A stretch of DNA of 8,968 bases from Sulfurimonas sp. (GTDB lineage: Bacteria > Campylobacterota > Campylobacteria > Campylobacterales > Sulfurimonadaceae). The stretch is from positions 1-8,968 of the forward strand of contig JAFLJV010000048.1 of assembly GCA_022712845.1 (NCBI GenBank). The letters run 5' to 3'. The translations under genes and the position numbers were made by a program. The notes under the pieces are model-generated. The model did no database searches. It had not been told where the DNA came from and saw nothing but the letters and a program-made list of their open reading frames with translations. This document shows, in pieces, positions 1-6,252 of the stretch. Each line of letters begins with the position of its first letter. Position 1 is the stretch's first letter.

Positions 1-306
1 TCTAACAACTTTTATATAAGGAACAAAAAGTTGTTCATATAATTCATCTGATGCTTCAAAATGAATTTGAGCAAGCGTACAACCTGATTCTTGGATATAT
101 GAATTTATGATTTGTGCATCTACATTTACAAACAGACCAACTTTTTCAACAAAAGGTGGAAGTTTCTTTATGATTCGTTTTGCATTATCAGGAGAGATAT
201 ATCTTGGCGATTTTTCGTAAAATACAAAACCAAGAGCATCTGCTCCAGAGTTAATTGCATTCATCGCATCTTCATAAGTTGTTATTCCACAAATTTTAGT
301 ACGCAT
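1..306 (-). CDS. trpF: Phosphoribosylanthranilate isomerase (TrpF), 3' end outside window
   Basis: This is the N-terminal half (102 codons of a family usually near 200) of the cytoplasmic TIM-barrel enzyme that isomerises N-(5-phosphoribosyl)anthranilate to CdRP in tryptophan synthesis. The reading frame runs off the left edge with no stop. Diagnostic pieces are KICGIT at residues 4-9, with Cys6 as the expected general base, then ALGFVFYEKSPRYIS (24-38), whose SPR is the usual substrate-contact motif, then VGLFVN and AQIHFEA. The ATG at 304-306 shares one base with the rpe stop (TAATG). No strong SD precedes it, so translation probably re-initiates after rpe. No other trp gene is visible, so trpF appears separated from a trp operon, at least on this side. 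The second catalytic residue, an Asp in the missing half, cannot be checked. Confidence 0.95.
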   Translation of the reverse strand, partial: MRTKICGITTYEDAMNAINSGADALGFVFYEKSPRYISPDNAKRIIKKLPPFVEKVGLFVNVDAQIINSYIQESGCTLAQIHFEASDELYEQLFVPYIKVVR

Positions 307-950
307 TAAATCTGTAAACTTTTGATAGCTTCTTCTTTTGAAGCATGTTTAAATACATAACTACCAGCAACAACTACATCAACACCAACATCTTTTAAAT
401 CTTGAATATTTTTATCATTTACCCCACCATCAACTTCTATAAGACAATTCGGATTTACTCTGTTTCTCATTTCATTTAATTTTGCAGCTTTAGTAATAAC
501 GCTATCGATAAAGCTTTGTCCACCAAATCCAGGATTTACACTCATAAGTAGTACCATATCTAAGTCTTTTAGTAGGTATTCTACAGATTCAGGTGGAGTA
601 TGAGGATTTAAAACTATTGCAGGTTTTATTCCTAATGAACGAATCTTTTGGATTAAACGATGTGGATGTTTTTCTTCTTCAATATGAAAAGATATATACT
701 CTGGTTTTAGTGGGGCAAACAAATCTACAAAAAAAGTATTATTTTGTACCATAAGGTGAATGTCGAGAGGTTTAGTCGCACATTTAGCAACACTAGATAC
801 TACTACAGGACCAATGGTTAGGTTTGGAACAAAGTGTCCATCCATTACATCTACATGGACTAAATCACATCCAGCATTACATATAGCTTCAACATCTCTT
901 TGTAAATTACCAAAATCAGCAGATAGAACACTAGGAGCTACTTTAATCAT
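306..950 (-). CDS. rpe: Ribulose-phosphate 3-epimerase
   Basis: This complete 214-residue TIM-barrel enzyme interconverts ribulose 5-phosphate and xylulose 5-phosphate in the pentose phosphate pathway or Calvin cycle. Family motifs are all present: APSVLSADF (5-13), HVDVMDGHFVPN (32-43) with metal ligands His32 and Asp34, DIHLMV (63-68) with His65, SVNPGFGGQ (137-145) in the phosphate-binding loop, and EVDGGV (172-177) with the second catalytic Asp174. Length is normal. The ATG at 948-950 has AAGGG at 956-960 with a 5-nt spacer. The stop overlaps the trpF start by one base, so the two are co-translated. A TATAAT at 972-977 should drive both genes. Nothing in the protein looks unusual. Confidence 0.98.
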   Translation of the reverse strand: MIKVAPSVLSADFGNLQRDVEAICNAGCDLVHVDVMDGHFVPNLTIGPVVVSSVAKCATKPLDIHLMVQNNTFFVDLFAPLKPEYISFHIEEEKHPHRLIQKIRSLGIKPAIVLNPHTPPESVEYLLKDLDMVLLMSVNPGFGGQSFIDSVITKAAKLNEMRNRVNPNCLIEVDGGVNDKNIQDLKDVGVDVVVAGSYVFKHASKEEAIKSLQI

Positions 951-971
951 AAAAACCCTTTATTTTTTTGG

Positions 972-977
972 ATTATA
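972..977 (-). promoter_or_regulatory. -10 box for rpe-trpF
   Basis: On the minus strand, TATAAT follows the context TTTTAGC, which is typical of Campylobacterota sigma-70 promoters. These lack a conserved -35 box, and none is seen here. It lies 21 nt before the rpe ATG, so transcription should begin near 965 with a short leader containing the AAGGG SD at 956-960. It is a sequence match only. Confidence 0.7.
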
Positions 978-992
978 GCTAAAATCTTATTT

Positions 993-1073
993 AGCATGGC
1001 TTACTGTGCACTTAGGGGGATGGGCTTTCATCGAGAAAAACATAGTGTTAACGTAGGTAAAGGGGCGTTGCTC
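993..1073. other. GC-rich intergenic island between the CheX-like gene and rpe
   Basis: This 81-base stretch is about 48% GC by hand count (39 of 81), against roughly 30% around it. It carries strongly skewed G runs on the plus strand (GGGGG, GGG, GGGG). It contains the palindrome GTGCAC (1006-1011) and two small inverted repeats, AACA-tag-TGTT and AACG-12 nt-CGTT. Because one strand is almost all G and the other almost all C, it has little capacity for a stable fold. An ATG-started frame of 44 codons runs across it on the plus strand (996-1130) and an 18-codon frame runs on the minus strand, but neither has an SD. It may be a dispersed repeat or an imported scrap. I cannot assign a function. 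Confidence 0.4.
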
Positions 1074-1075
1074 TT

Positions 1076-2461
1076 TTATCTTGTTAAGAAAAATAAAAAC
1101 TTATTGTCATCAAAAGATAAATCAACTTGAACACCTTTTCTGCCATCAACAACCTCAAGTAAGCTATCAATATCTTTATACGTTCTTGGTAGAGTGATAT
1201 TAACAGAAACATTTTCATTAGATAAAAGAGTTTTTATATTTCCACCAACTATATTTACAAGTTCAGCTAATGTATCTAAAATCATCTCTGAGTCATCTGT
1301 ACTTTCTCCAATTAAAAGTTCACAAGCTTTTTTAGCAATCTCTCTCGGAAAAACTAAAATAACCATACCATCAAGCTCTCCATAATACCCAATAGAACTT
1401 GCGATTTTATCTGTCTTATCATCAATCACTAAGTTGTGAATTTCAGCAGATTCTTTAACTGCTTGAGCATTTGTCATCATCTCAATTGTTGAGACAGCTG
1501 CATCAATAAATCTAGGAAGTTCAGCTACATTTTTTTTATTTAGAACTCTTTTATTTTTTAAATTTGATGCACTACTAGCACCCAACTCTTCTAATAACTT
1601 TTTATTTAAAAGAATATCATCTAGTTCAGGATAAAAGAGTATTCCAGAATCTTCCATAGTCTCTTTAAATTCTTTTGGCGTTTTTAGAAATGACATTCCA
1701 GCAAAACAGATACTTGCATTATATTCTGCTGCTGTGCCTGATAATTTTGAGAAAAAGTTAAGTGCATGAACATTCATAGCTTTAACTTTATAAGCATCAA
1801 AAACAAATAGTCTAAAACCAACATTTAAAGAGTTGTTATGATAATCCATATTAAAATGATCATTTATCTCAACATCTAAAAAATCTGAGATAATATATAC
1901 TATAGCATTTCCAGTTACTCTCATAGCAACCTTTTGCCCCATTTGTCCTAAATAGGTAGAGTCTATAGTATGTTCATATTCAGAATGTTTTGCATCATAT
2001 TCTTCTTTTGATTTAGCAACTATAGGAGTATGTCCATAGTCATTTAATTCAATTGCCATAGCAGTACGCTGAGAGTTATCACTGCTGTATATAAAAATAG
2101 TTTTATTTTGATCTTTAAAACTTGAAGAAAATAGGTAGGCAATTTCTAAGGTTTTAAATAGTGAAAAATATATTTCATCTTTAAAGAAGTTTTTTATTGC
2201 ATTATACTTATTGTTATCAAAATCACAAAACCCTACAGTAACATTATTTTTTTTACGAATTCTTTGAAAAAGATTTATAAGAGAATCTAAACCATTTTTA
2301 TTGAAAAAAATCACTTTTTTAAGTGACACTAAAAACATCTCTGCTTTTATATTTATAGCTGCTTCTACATCATCAAGAGTTAAAAATGAAGAGCTATTGT
2401 TTCCATCTAAAAAACCTTGAGGAGAGAATAATGCTATTCCGTTTTTAACTACTGCTCTCAT
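1076..2461 (-). CDS. STAS-like / CheX-like chemotaxis phosphatase protein
   Basis: This 461-residue soluble protein has a CheX-type domain at its C-terminus (about 317-461). The segment around DTLAELVNIVGGN carries the CheC/CheX signature ExxN as Glu400 and Asn403, the pair that positions water to dephosphorylate CheY-P, so a receiver-phosphatase activity is likely. Residues 1-95 look like a STAS fold, with alternating beta strands and helices and no clear phospho-acceptor Ser. Residues 118-160 resemble a receiver core without the acidic pocket. Residues 184-290 look like a second STAS-like unit. Those three assignments are my reading of secondary-structure rhythm and are weak. The ATG overlaps the HDOD gene stop as ATGA, with GGA 8 nt upstream, implying translational coupling and joint function in chemotaxis or motility. 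The C-terminal assignment is fairly secure, the rest tentative. Confidence 0.75.
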   Translation of the reverse strand: MRAVVKNGIALFSPQGFLDGNNSSSFLTLDDVEAAINIKAEMFLVSLKKVIFFNKNGLDSLINLFQRIRKKNNVTVGFCDFDNNKYNAIKNFFKDEIYFSLFKTLEIAYLFSSSFKDQNKTIFIYSSDNSQRTAMAIELNDYGHTPIVAKSKEEYDAKHSEYEHTIDSTYLGQMGQKVAMRVTGNAIVYIISDFLDVEINDHFNMDYHNNSLNVGFRLFVFDAYKVKAMNVHALNFFSKLSGTAAEYNASICFAGMSFLKTPKEFKETMEDSGILFYPELDDILLNKKLLEELGASSASNLKNKRVLNKKNVAELPRFIDAAVSTIEMMTNAQAVKESAEIHNLVIDDKTDKIASSIGYYGELDGMVILVFPREIAKKACELLIGESTDDSEMILDTLAELVNIVGGNIKTLLSNENVSVNITLPRTYKDIDSLLEVVDGRKGVQVDLSFDDNKFLFFLTR

Positions 2462-3255
2462 TGTATTTCCATTAGTGCTGCAAATTCAGGATAAATATCA
2501 CCTACATAATCAATCTGAAAATCAACAAAATCATTTAACTCAGCTTTTAAAAATTGTGGTTGTGATAATTCATAAAAAAGTAATAGATGCATCCATTTTC
2601 CTAATCTATTTATATTTTCGTCTTCTGATGGTTTTAATCCAGATGCAGATTGTATGATTTGTGGAACAACTTCATTCATATTCCATTTTTTAGCAATTTG
2701 TTCACAAATATCAAAAAGTCCAATACCACATAAGCGAGTTAGTATAGTGTTATAATCAAGTGATTTGGTATTTTTTAAAAGGGTTACTTTATCTATCTTT
2801 TGACAAAAAAGAGCTTCCGAGATAATTATACTTGATGGTAACAAGGTTATAGCCCCATTTATATCTTTATCATCTATATTTAGATGTTTTAAGATAGTTT
2901 CCCATTTTTTTGATAGTTGCACTTGAAGTTCAAAAAATGTTTTAGAATCAAGTTTAAAAAGAAACCACTTATCTGGGTTTAAAAGAGTAATCATATAGTT
3001 ATAAACTGTTTGTTGAGATAAAGATACTCCCAAAATCCCAAATATTTGAGATATCTCACTTACTTCATTTTTAAAACCATATATTGGTTTGTTTACAATA
3101 TCTTTGAGATATGACTTTAGTGCTAAATCACTCTCAGCTACCTTTGCAGCTTGCGTTAATTCACCATTATTTAATAAAGAAAGAGTCTTCTTTAATATCT
3201 CTGGTACGGGAGGTATTTTTTTTATAAAATCATTAATTTCATTTTTTGTTATCAT
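2458..3255 (-). CDS. HDOD-domain signalling protein
   Basis: This 265-residue cytoplasmic protein has an HDOD domain over roughly residues 8-205. The entry is characteristic: IPPVPEILKKTLSLL (14-28), then GELTQAAKVAESDLALKSYL (31-50), VNKPIYGF (54-61) and ISQIFGILG (68-76). HDOD domains keep the helical core of HD hydrolases but not the metal ligands, and are thought to act as protein-interaction or regulatory modules. They are frequent in bacteria with c-di-GMP and chemotaxis networks. The last 60 residues are of unknown type. It is the first gene of a two-gene operon, overlapping the CheX-like gene by 4 bp. The start is the ATG at 3253-3255. The SD is poor (AGTAGAAA), and a TATAAT lies only 12 nt upstream. 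No partner domain is fused, so its output is probably through protein contact. Confidence 0.88.
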   Translation of the reverse strand: MITKNEINDFIKKIPPVPEILKKTLSLLNNGELTQAAKVAESDLALKSYLKDIVNKPIYGFKNEVSEISQIFGILGVSLSQQTVYNYMITLLNPDKWFLFKLDSKTFFELQVQLSKKWETILKHLNIDDKDINGAITLLPSSIIISEALFCQKIDKVTLLKNTKSLDYNTILTRLCGIGLFDICEQIAKKWNMNEVVPQIIQSASGLKPSEDENINRLGKWMHLLLFYELSQPQFLKAELNDFVDFQIDYVGDIYPEFAALMEIQ

Positions 3256-3266
3256 TAATTTCTACT

Positions 3267-3272
3267 ATTATA
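3267..3272 (-). promoter_or_regulatory. Possible -10 box for the HDOD/CheX operon
   Basis: On the minus strand, TATAAT ends 11 bases before the HDOD ATG, which would give a leader of only about 5 nt. The surrounding 60 bp is extremely AT-rich and contains other near-matches farther upstream, so this could be fortuitous. If it is used, the mRNA is almost leaderless, which fits the poor SD. Confidence 0.35.
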
Positions 3273-3364
3273 TTTAGTTTTATATATTTTAACTATATAA
3301 TGATAAAAAAATTATAAAACCTAACAAATAAATACTCTTAAGCATAAGTTTTGCTTTAGCTTGG

Positions 3365-3370
3365 TATAAT
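3365..3370 (+). promoter_or_regulatory. -10 box for the rpmB operon
   Basis: TATAAT follows TTTTGCTTTAGCTTGG, a typical Campylobacterota sigma-70 context without a -35 hexamer. Transcription would start near 3377, leaving a leader of about 30 nt with AAGGA before the rpmB ATG. It faces the HDOD operon promoter across a 151-bp divergent intergenic region (3256-3406). No operator-like repeat was noticed there. Confidence 0.7.
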
Positions 3371-3406
3371 TCGCAACTTTAAAAACATCAATATAAGGAA
3401 GCTAAT

Positions 3407-3595
3407 ATGGCAAGAAGATGTGCTATAAGTGGCAAAGGCCCAATGAGTGGAAACAATGTTTCTCACGCAAAAAATAGAACAAAGCGTCGTTTTTTATTAA
3501 ACCTTAGATCAGTTCGTATCACTTTAGATGATGGTACTACTAAAAAAATTAAAATCTCTGCAAGAGAATTACGTACACTTAAGAAAAACTCTTAA
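3407..3595 (+). CDS. rpmB: 50S ribosomal protein L28
   Basis: This complete 62-residue, very basic protein of the large ribosomal subunit matches L28. It has the N-terminal [20 protein letters not shown], followed by [12 protein letters not shown] and the C-terminal segment [11 protein letters not shown]. Length is normal for the family. Only one Cys (Cys5) is present, so it is not a four-Cys zinc-binding form. The ATG has AAGGA 7 nt upstream. It is the first gene of a tight plus-strand unit with a 19-bp gap to the potassium channel gene and no terminator between. I recall the same rpmB/potassium-channel adjacency in Helicobacter pylori (HP0491/HP0490), which supports the Campylobacterota assignment. 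The stop codon lies inside a 12-bp palindrome (3588-3599), probably by chance. Confidence 0.98.
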   Translation: MARRCAISGKGPMSGNNVSHAKNRTKRRFLLNLRSVRITLDDGTTKKIKISARELRTLKKNS

Positions 3596-3614
3596 GAGTC
3601 ATTAGGAAATAAGC

Positions 3615-4745
3615 TTGAACCTCTTACAAAGAGTTCGAAAGTTTTTACACTGGGAGGTAGCTCCCAAACCTGCAGTAAAACTTCTTCCTGAAGTTTATCC
3701 TCATCTCAAAGTATTTCGTTTACCTCTAATTTTAACAGTTATAACAATGCTTATTGGAACAATGGGTTATGTAATAATTGATGATTTTGGCTTAATGGAT
3801 GCAATTTATCAAACTGGAATTACATTTACTACTGTTGGATTTGGAGAAGTTGCACCAATTTCAGATGCTGGTAGAATTTTTACAATTACTCTTATAATCT
3901 CTGGTTTTGCTGTTTTTACTAGTGCTATTGGTATTTTAGTTACAGAGATAAATAGAGGAAATATAGTTGCAATTTTAAAGGAGCGAAGAATGTTATACAA
4001 CATAGCAAGGCTTAAAAAACATTTTGTTGTTTGTTATCATAATGATTACACTTTAGAAGTTACAAAACAATTAAAAGAAAATCATATACCTTTTGTTGTT
4101 ATTGACCCAAGAGAAGAGATTCATCAATGGGCCCAAGAATATAATTATCCTACATATTTAAAAGCAGAACCACATGCAGAATTAACTATGTTAAAAGCTC
4201 ATTTAGCATCTGCTAAGGGTCTTATTACACTATCGAGTTCAATGAGTGATAATATAGCTCTTATAGCTTCAGTTAGACTTTTTGAAAAAGAGCATTTTTT
4301 ACCTAGACCATATTATATTATTTCATCAGCTCAAAGTATTACAGATATTGAAAAATTAAAAAAACTTGGTGCAGATACTGTAGTTTCTCCTACAAAACTT
4401 ACAGCACAAAGAGTTAGTGCTATGGCTTCACGTCCTGATATGGAAAATCTTCTTGAGGAATTTTTATATAAAAGTGATAATCCACTTGATATGGAAGAGG
4501 TAAAAGTACCAAAATATAGTTGGACAGTGTTAAAAAAACTTAAAGAGACTCATATAAGAGAGATGACAAATACTTCTATTATTGGTATTACAAAAAAAGA
4601 TGGTAAATTTTCAGCTATGCCAAAAGGGGATGTTTTAATTACTAGTGAATGTACACTTTTAATTATAGGTACTCAAAGTGATATAACAATAACAAAAAGT
4701 ATAATAAGAAAAAGAGATAAGCCTAAGGAGCTAAAGTTTGTATAA
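3615..4745 (+). CDS. Two-transmembrane RCK-gated potassium channel (MthK/Kch type)
   Basis: This 376-residue inner-membrane K+ channel subunit has TM1 at about 36-56, a pore helix at 60-72, the selectivity filter TVGFGE (73-78, against the common TVGYGD) and TM2 at 88-110 with a likely hinge Gly97. A TrkA-N/RCK domain follows (about 136-260), then an RCK C-terminal lobe (about 290-360). The start is TTG, supported by AGGA at 3604-3607. No in-frame ATG precedes TM1. The RCK beta1 turn reads [11 protein letters not shown] with no GxGxxG, so NAD binding by the classic motif is unlikely. By a remembered alignment to MthK, its calcium ligands (D184, E210, E212) become Leu206, Ser238 and Gln240. 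An internal SD precedes Met126, at the start of the soluble domain. The gene overlaps argJ by 8 bp. It probably sets membrane potential or K+ balance. Confidence 0.93.
   Translation: MNLLQRVRKFLHWEVAPKPAVKLLPEVYPHLKVFRLPLILTVITMLIGTMGYVIIDDFGLMDAIYQTGITFTTVGFGEVAPISDAGRIFTITLIISGFAVFTSAIGILVTEINRGNIVAILKERRMLYNIARLKKHFVVCYHNDYTLEVTKQLKENHIPFVVIDPREEIHQWAQEYNYPTYLKAEPHAELTMLKAHLASAKGLITLSSSMSDNIALIASVRLFEKEHFLPRPYYIISSAQSITDIEKLKKLGADTVVSPTKLTAQRVSAMASRPDMENLLEEFLYKSDNPLDMEEVKVPKYSWTVLKKLKETHIREMTNTSIIGITKKDGKFSAMPKGDVLITSECTLLIIGTQSDITITKSIIRKRDKPKELKFV
3977..3992 (+). promoter_or_regulatory. Internal SD and ATG for a separate RCK-domain subunit
   Basis: AAAGGAG (3977-3983), a 6-nt spacer and ATG (3990-3992) lie in frame within the channel gene at Met126. 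Initiation here would give a soluble 251-residue RCK protein (3990-4745). The SD is encoded by AAG GAG, where this AT-rich genome would normally prefer AAA GAA, which hints at selection. MthK is known to make such a product from an internal Met, and E. coli Kch is reported to do the same. Use in this organism is inferred. Confidence 0.6.
4725..4740 (+). promoter_or_regulatory. SD that fixes the argJ TTG start
   Basis: AAGGAG (4725-4730) stands 7 nt before TTG (4738-4740), all inside the channel gene's 3' end. No ATG or GTG lies between this point and the conserved GGVCA segment of ArgJ, so TTG is the best start. The arrangement couples argJ translation to the channel. Confidence 0.8.
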
Positions 4746-5913
4746 TATAATTTATTCACAAGGTGGAGTTTGTGCAAGTGCAGGTTTTTTTGCTAATGGT
4801 GTTAGTGCAGGCTTAAAGCCTGATGATGCAAAAGATATGGCATTTATATATAGTGAAGATGAATGTAATGTAGCTTCAGTATTTACTACAAATAAAATGC
4901 TTGCAGCACCAATAAAACATTTTTACTCAATGGGTGATTTTAAAACAAACTTTGTACTAATAAATTCTAAAAATGCAAATGCGATGACAGGAAGTGCTGG
5001 AGTTGAAGATATTAATGAAATATTATCAAATATCCAAGGTGTTCAAAATCCGATTATGAGTTCAACAGGTGTAATTGGAGTGAGACTTCCAAAAGAAAAG
5101 ATTATAAAGGGTATAAAACTATTTGATTACACTTTAAGAGATTCAAAATCAGCAGCTAATGCTATTATGACTACAGATACATTTTCAAAAGAGTGTGCTT
5201 TTAAAGTGAAGCTAGATGATGGTAATGTTTTTAACATAGGAGCCATAGCTAAAGGTGCTGGTATGATAAACCCTGCCATGGCAACAATGTTGTGTTTTAT
5301 TACTACAGACGCAAATGTACCCAAATGTGAGATGCAAGAGATTCTTGATGAGGTTACAAAAACTACATTTAATGCTATTAGTGTTGATGGAGATACTTCA
5401 ACTAATGATACTGTACTTCTTTTAGCAAACTCTAAAAGTGGAGCTTATGAAAAAGATGCATTTAAAGAGGCTTTATTTAAAGTTATGCACTTTTTAGCAC
5501 TAGAGATGGTAAGAGATGGTGAAGGTGCTACAAAACTTGTTACATACAAGGTAAGTGGTGCTAAAGACAATAAAGAAGCAGAAATTGCTGCTAAAGCACT
5601 CTCAGACTCACTTCTTGTAAAAACTGCACTTTTTGGTGAAGATCCAAATTGGGGAAGAATAGCTTCAACTATTGGAGCAAGTGGAGTTGAATCAAATGAA
5701 GAAAGTTTAAAAATTTCATTTGATAACTTTTGTGTTTATGACAAAGGTGAACTTTTCTTTAATGCAGAAATTGAAAAAAAATGTGCAATTGTTATGCAAC
5801 ATAAAAAATTCACTATCTCTTGTGACTTAGGTATGGGTAATGGTAGCTTTAAAGCGTATGGTTGTGATTTAGGTCATGAGTATGTAAAAATTAATGCAGA
5901 TTATCGAACTTAA
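4738..5913 (+). CDS. argJ: Glutamate N-acetyltransferase / ornithine acetyltransferase ArgJ
   Basis: This 391-residue cytoplasmic arginine-biosynthesis enzyme transfers the acetyl group of N-acetylornithine to glutamate. In bifunctional forms it also uses acetyl-CoA. It is an Ntn-type protein that cuts itself into alpha and beta chains. The site is in [15 protein letters not shown] (171-185), between Ala182 and the nucleophile Thr183. The oxyanion-hole motif STGVIG (109-114), [11 protein letters not shown] (215-225), DPNWGRI (302-308) and the C-terminal [10 protein letters not shown] (382-391) are all intact, so it should be active. Sequence alone does not tell mono- from bifunctional. It starts at TTG with a strong AAGGAG and overlaps the channel gene by 8 bp. 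No other arg gene is visible, so it sits apart from any arg cluster. No terminator was found after its TAA. Confidence 0.96.
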   Translation: MYNIIYSQGGVCASAGFFANGVSAGLKPDDAKDMAFIYSEDECNVASVFTTNKMLAAPIKHFYSMGDFKTNFVLINSKNANAMTGSAGVEDINEILSNIQGVQNPIMSSTGVIGVRLPKEKIIKGIKLFDYTLRDSKSAANAIMTTDTFSKECAFKVKLDDGNVFNIGAIAKGAGMINPAMATMLCFITTDANVPKCEMQEILDEVTKTTFNAISVDGDTSTNDTVLLLANSKSGAYEKDAFKEALFKVMHFLALEMVRDGEGATKLVTYKVSGAKDNKEAEIAAKALSDSLLVKTALFGEDPNWGRIASTIGASGVESNEESLKISFDNFCVYDKGELFFNAEIEKKCAIVMQHKKFTISCDLGMGNGSFKAYGCDLGHEYVKINADYRT

Positions 5914-6031
5914 TTGTTACTTCTCAAAAATCCTCAAATTCTTTACAAAATATCCTAATCAACCATTTGAATTTGTCACAGTAACTGACATAAATATTAA
6001 AGAGCATCCCAACTATTATAAAACAACTTAA
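5894..6031 (+). other. Orphan 45-codon frame, possibly a gene fragment
   Basis: An ATG-started frame overlaps the last 20 bases of argJ and runs 45 codons to TAA. The part after argJ has a protein-like composition (for example FFTKYPNQPFEFVTVTDIN). There is no SD before the ATG, and I recognise no family. It could be the 3' scrap of a lost gene or chance. Confidence that it encodes anything is low. Confidence 0.2.
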
Positions 6032-6091
6032 TTAAAAAAATGAGTGCATAAAACATTAACTTAAGCTCGCTATATTGGTAGTAAACAAAGG

Positions 6092-6115
6092 TTTTTTACA
6101 AATGATTGTAAAAAA
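6092..6115. repeat. Perfect 10-bp inverted repeat with 4-nt loop
   Basis: TTTTTTACAA, ATGA, TTGTAAAAAA is exactly complementary over 10 bp. Two further pairs follow beyond a single G/G mismatch. On either strand the T-run comes first and the A-run last, which is the wrong order for an intrinsic terminator. It adjoins the transposase remnant and may mark an old element boundary or a binding site. Confidence 0.55.
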
Positions 6116-6237
6116 GCTCTAAAATATCTATAAATTGTCAATCAAATAACACTCAAAACAGAGGTTCAAGAAGAGGAATTAAAAGGTATTTCTGCAAAGA
6201 TCGTAAGATTTCTTTGGATAATGAAGCAAAAAGATGA
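6112..6237 (+). pseudogene. Remnant of a transposase N-terminal zinc ribbon
   Basis: A 41-codon frame with no usable start ends in TGA at 6235-6237. It includes NCQSNNTQNRGSRRGIKRYF followed by CKDRK. This resembles the zinc-ribbon head of many insertion-sequence transposases, typically CPxC...KRG...G.QRYxCKDC. Of the four expected cysteines only two remain (codons 9 and 28). The first has been lost from CPxC, and the last is Arg in CKDR. An in-frame stop lies at 6109-6111, and the DDE catalytic part is absent. An alternative frame across the same bases is also open, so the call is tentative. The IS family cannot be named from this fragment. Confidence 0.4.
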
Positions 6238-6252
6238 ATAAGATTACACAAT

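Larger units (their letters stand above)
5914..6252. other. Decayed spacer between convergent argJ and EAL genes
   Basis: This 339-bp region separates two convergent genes. It holds the orphan frame ending at 6031, a perfect inverted repeat (6092-6115) and a probable transposase remnant (6112-6237). No stem followed by a T-tract was found for either flanking gene, so transcription may end by Rho or run into the spacer. Confidence 0.6.

Noticed and set aside
760..978. Plus-strand frame opposite rpe, and similar frames opposite the CheX-like, HDOD, channel, argJ and EAL genes
   Set aside because: They are antisense to well-supported genes, lack recognisable protein motifs and have no convincing SD.
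993..1073. Structured small RNA such as SRP RNA or a riboswitch
   Set aside because: The conserved SRP GGAA-loop motif is absent, and the G/C strand skew leaves few pairing partners. No known riboswitch core was seen.
996..1130. 44-codon plus-strand frame crossing the GC-rich island into the CheX-like gene
   Set aside because: No SD before its ATG, it overlaps the end of a real gene on the other strand, and I recognise no family. Kept only as part of the island description.
3588..3599. Palindrome ACTCTTAAGAGT over the rpmB stop as a terminator
   Set aside because: It has no loop and no T-tract, and the next gene begins 16 bp later with its own SD. Probably chance.
6092..6115. Intrinsic terminator for argJ or the EAL gene
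   Set aside because: T-run precedes and A-run follows the loop on both strands, with no GC core.
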